From Betaproteobacteria bacterium (GTDB lineage Bacteria; Pseudomonadota; Gammaproteobacteria; Burkholderiales; Burkholderiaceae_C): a DNA stretch of 17,213 nt. Below, in pieces: positions 15,253-17,213 of the stretch. The stretch lies in contig JANXLW010000330.1 in assembly GCA_025354965.1 (NCBI GenBank), positions 1 to 17,213 on the forward strand, written 5' to 3'. The position numbers and the translations under genes are program-made. The notes under the pieces are model-generated. The model worked only from the letters and a program-made list of their open reading frames with translations, was not told the origin of the DNA and ran no database searches. How positions within the stretch are numbered: the first letter of the stretch is position 1; each line of letters starts with the position of its first letter.

Positions 15253-15741
15253 TTAACTCTTCAATCTGTTTTTAGATTCAGGGCGCATCAAAAGCGCCAG
15301 CCAATACACCTTCAGGGTTAGCACCAGGCCGATCAGCATTGCCAACCAGTCCAGGTCCGTAACCAACTGCGGGGCTGCAAACAACATGCCGACACTGGCG
15401 GCAATTTTGATCGCTTCCCACACAAAAAACCCAAACCCGGCAGTTGCCGCGTTAATCGACGAAAACTGACTCATCAGTCCCCGCGCAAACAACATGGCCG
15501 GGACAACAACCGCCAGAGAGCCGTAAGCCGCCGACCATCCGGCAGCAGGCCGTCCGGTGAGGCCCCAAGCGCCCAGCGCCACCAACCAACCCGCCGCCAC
15601 TTGTAAACCCACTATCCGCCAGGGAGAAACCGACGGCTCAAACTCACGCAGCACCTGCGCTTCTTCTGCACTCAGCCGCTTGAACTTCAACTGTTCGGAC
15701 TCATCAAAGTCAAATCCAGACATTGGTACGATTATCGACAT
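15253..15741 (-). CDS. atpI: ATP synthase subunit I (AtpI)
   Basis: First gene of the operon, 162 residues. A charged, soluble N-terminus (about 1-40) is followed by four hydrophobic segments (about 43-60, 68-85, 100-120 and 130-150). AtpI proteins assist assembly of the c-ring and are not part of the final complex; sequence conservation is low, so this call rests mainly on position, size and topology. The ATG at 15741 is used; an ATG at 15723 is equally in frame, and neither has a clear ribosome site. The stop is two bases before atpB. A promoter lies about 60 bases upstream. Confidence 0.88.
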   Translation of the reverse strand: MSIIVPMSGFDFDESEQLKFKRLSAEEAQVLREFEPSVSPWRIVGLQVAAGWLVALGAWGLTGRPAAGWSAAYGSLAVVVPAMLFARGLMSQFSSINAATAGFGFFVWEAIKIAASVGMLFAAPQLVTDLDWLAMLIGLVLTLKVYWLALLMRPESKNRLKS

Positions 15742-15799
15742 CTGAAATTACACGCAGGTTACAAGAAAAATACACACCGCTGGCTTCACAAAGCCCTTG

Positions 15800-15827
15800 A
15801 TTATAAGTAAAAACACGCCGCCTCCAA
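15800..15827 (-). promoter_or_regulatory. Probable sigma70-type promoter of the ATP synthase operon
   Basis: On the minus strand a perfect TATAAT (15800-15805) is preceded by TTGGAG (15822-15827) with a 16-base spacer. Transcription would start near 15793, about 50 bases before atpI. The TTATAA core is symmetrical, so the same bases could in principle help transcription of the divergent aminotransferase gene, but I see no matching -35 on the plus strand. Confidence 0.6.
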
Positions 15828-15851
15828 TTCTCACCCGACGATAATTCGCCA

Positions 15852-16751
15852 ATGAACAACTTGCCTGACCTGCCTTGCTACCTGAACGGCGAGTTCACCG
15901 AACTTCCCAATGCCAAGATCAGCGTCATGGACCGCGGCTTCATTTTTGGCGACGGCGTGTATGAAGTTTTGCCGGTCTATGGCGGACGTCTGTTCCGCTT
16001 TGAGCAACACATGGAACGGCTCGATCGCAGCCTTTCTGAAGTGCGCATTGCCAACCCCATGACGTCGGCTCAATGGGCTGAAATTGCGCTTGAGTTGGCC
16101 TCTGCATACGCCCATTCCACGGGCACCGAAATCCAGAACATCGACCAGCTGGTGTACATCCAGATCAGTCGCGGCGTCGCCATGCGCGACCATGTCATGC
16201 CAACCGATGCAAAACCCACCGTCTTCGTCATGACCAACGTGATGAAGCCCCCCAGTCAAGCGCAGCGCAGTGCGGGTGTGGTATGCGTCACGGCCGACGA
16301 TTTCCGCTGGGAAAAAGCGCACATCAAGAGCACCAGCTTGCTCGGGTCCGTTCTGGCCCGCCAGATCAGCTTTGACACTGGCGCAGTCGAAACCATCATG
16401 TTTCGCAATGGTTTTTTGAGCGAGGCCGCTGCCAGCAACGTCTGGGTCGTCAGGGATGGCAAAGTTCTGGGCACACCCAAAGACAATTTGGTGCTGGAGG
16501 GCATTCGCTACGGCTTGCTTGAGGAAATTTGCCGCGGCCTCGGGCTTGGCTTTGTGCTGCGCCGCATCAGCCGCGAAGAGGTATTGAAAGCTGATGAATT
16601 GCTATTGTCTTCAGTCAGCAAAGAGGTTCTGGCAGTGACCACGCTGGACGGCCAACCCGTTGGCAAAGGGGTGCCCGGACCGGTGTACAGACAGTTGTAC
16701 GCGCAATATCAAAGAGTCAAAGAGCAGGCTTGGTCAGGCGGCACCCCGTGA
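15852..16751 (+). CDS. dat: D-amino-acid aminotransferase (class IV PLP aminotransferase)
   Basis: A 299-residue fold-type IV PLP aminotransferase, most like D-amino-acid transaminase, which moves amino groups between D-amino acids and 2-oxo acids (for example D-Ala to D-Glu for peptidoglycan). YLNGEF and VMDRGFIFGDGVYEV lie at the N-terminus; the Schiff-base lysine is Lys159 in HIKSTSLLG; Glu191 in FLSEAAASN is the residue that contacts the PLP ring nitrogen in this family. A branched-chain aminotransferase or aminodeoxychorismate lyase is less likely by these motifs. There is no Shine-Dalgarno before the ATG, and a GATAAT (15840-15845) lies so close that a leaderless transcript is possible. 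Its stop overlaps the next start. Confidence 0.9.
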   Translation: MNNLPDLPCYLNGEFTELPNAKISVMDRGFIFGDGVYEVLPVYGGRLFRFEQHMERLDRSLSEVRIANPMTSAQWAEIALELASAYAHSTGTEIQNIDQLVYIQISRGVAMRDHVMPTDAKPTVFVMTNVMKPPSQAQRSAGVVCVTADDFRWEKAHIKSTSLLGSVLARQISFDTGAVETIMFRNGFLSEAAASNVWVVRDGKVLGTPKDNLVLEGIRYGLLEEICRGLGLGFVLRRISREEVLKADELLLSSVSKEVLAVTTLDGQPVGKGVPGPVYRQLYAQYQRVKEQAWSGGTP

Positions 16752-17017
16752 CTTCGCCTTCCGAGTCGCTCATTGAGTACCCTTCGCAGTTCCCCATCAA
16801 AGTCATGGGCATCAGGCAGGGCGCACTGGTGAACGCCATTACCTCGATTGCCAGCCAGTTTGATCCCGCGTTCGATGCTGCCACGATCGAGTTGCGCGAG
16901 AGCAAGGGCGGCAAGTACCTTGGCGTCACAATTACCGTCACAGCCACCAGCCGTGAGCAACTCGACGCGCTCTACCGCGCGCTGGGTGCACATCCGATGG
17001 TCAAGGTCGTACTGTAA
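16748..17017 (+). CDS. ybeD: DUF493 (YbeD-like) family protein
   Basis: An 89-residue protein of the DUF493/YbeD family, a small alpha-beta fold resembling ACT-type regulatory domains. Recognisable parts are YPSQFPIKVMG near the N-terminus, GKYLGVTITVTATSREQLDALYRAL, and a C-terminal VKVVL. The GTG start at 16748 overlaps the aminotransferase stop as GTGA, so translation is likely coupled; a TTG at 16730 is in frame but less plausible. It sits directly before lipB, its usual neighbour in proteobacteria. A regulatory role linked to lipoate attachment has been suggested by context only. Confidence 0.92.
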   Translation: MTSPSESLIEYPSQFPIKVMGIRQGALVNAITSIASQFDPAFDAATIELRESKGGKYLGVTITVTATSREQLDALYRALGAHPMVKVVL

Positions 17018-17023
17018 AACACT

Positions 17024-17213
17024 GTGCGCCTATCGCCGCAAAATCTCGGTCGCGTGGAGTACCTGCCTACCTATGAAGCGATGCAGGCCTTCACTACCGC
17101 GCGAACTTCACAGACACCCGATGCGCTGTGGATTTGTGAACATCCAGCGGTTTACACGCAGGGGCTGGCTGGCAAAGCCGAACATATTTTCAATCCGGGA
17201 GAAAGTCCCGTGG
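17024..17213 (+). CDS. lipB: Octanoyltransferase LipB, N-terminal part, cut by window edge
   Basis: The first 63 codons of lipoyl(octanoyl) transferase, which moves octanoyl groups from acyl carrier protein to lipoyl domains. The family block EHPAVYTQGLAGKAEHIF is visible, together with an N-terminal YEAMQAF helix. The GTG start at 17024 is six bases after the DUF493 stop and has no clear ribosome site, so coupling is likely. Members are normally over 200 residues; the catalytic cysteine and lysine lie beyond the window. lipA would be the expected next gene (inference). Confidence 0.92.
   Translation, partial: MRLSPQNLGRVEYLPTYEAMQAFTTARTSQTPDALWICEHPAVYTQGLAGKAEHIFNPGESPV

Overview
The window is moderately GC-rich chromosomal DNA that looks like a betaproteobacterium, most likely Burkholderiales/Comamonadaceae (Rhodoferax- or Polaromonas-like). 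The reasons are the gene order atpI-B-E-F-H-A-G-D-C next to a divergent D-amino-acid aminotransferase/DUF493/lipB cluster, the style of the ATP synthase proteins, and a YheT hydrolase followed by a small Burkholderiales-type protein of unknown function. The genus is inferred from recalled gene order and protein style, without any search.

Layout. Bases 1-2043, minus strand: a catabolic pair, a FAS1-like/HTD2-type hot-dog dehydratase followed by an acyl-CoA dehydrogenase whose C-terminus lies outside the window. Bases 2347-4225, plus strand: a lipoprotein with a transglutaminase-like domain and TPR repeats, then a membrane-anchored cytochrome c5-type protein. Bases 4260-6286, minus strand: a compact three-gene unit (SnoaL/NTF2-like protein, YheT-type alpha/beta hydrolase, protein of unknown function). 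Bases 6428-8492, plus strand: a lemA-TPM-TPM cassette (LemA lipoprotein, secreted/membrane TPM protein with a glycine-rich tail, cytoplasmic TPM protein). Bases 8527-15741, minus strand: the complete F1Fo ATP synthase operon, transcribed atpI to atpC, with a credible sigma70-type promoter at 15800-15827. Bases 15852-17213, plus strand and divergent from atpI: D-amino-acid aminotransferase, DUF493/YbeD protein and the start of lipB, tightly coupled and leading towards lipoate attachment.

The ATP synthase operon encodes all eight structural subunits plus the AtpI assembly factor. Every key residue I could check is present (Walker A motifs in alpha and beta, beta GER glutamate, c-ring aspartate, a-subunit arginine), so it should be a working proton-translocating enzyme. 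The lemA-TPM-TPM cassette is a conserved but poorly understood envelope module.

I found no mobile element, CRISPR array, tRNA or rRNA, and nothing I would call a new defence or biosynthetic system. The points most worth checking are an in-frame GC-rich palindromic insertion inside the dehydratase gene (about 1435-1536), a 15-bp tandem duplication that doubles the atpB start codon, a U-rich leader before atpE, an inverted repeat between the divergent SnoaL-like and lemA genes, and the two-topology TPM pair.
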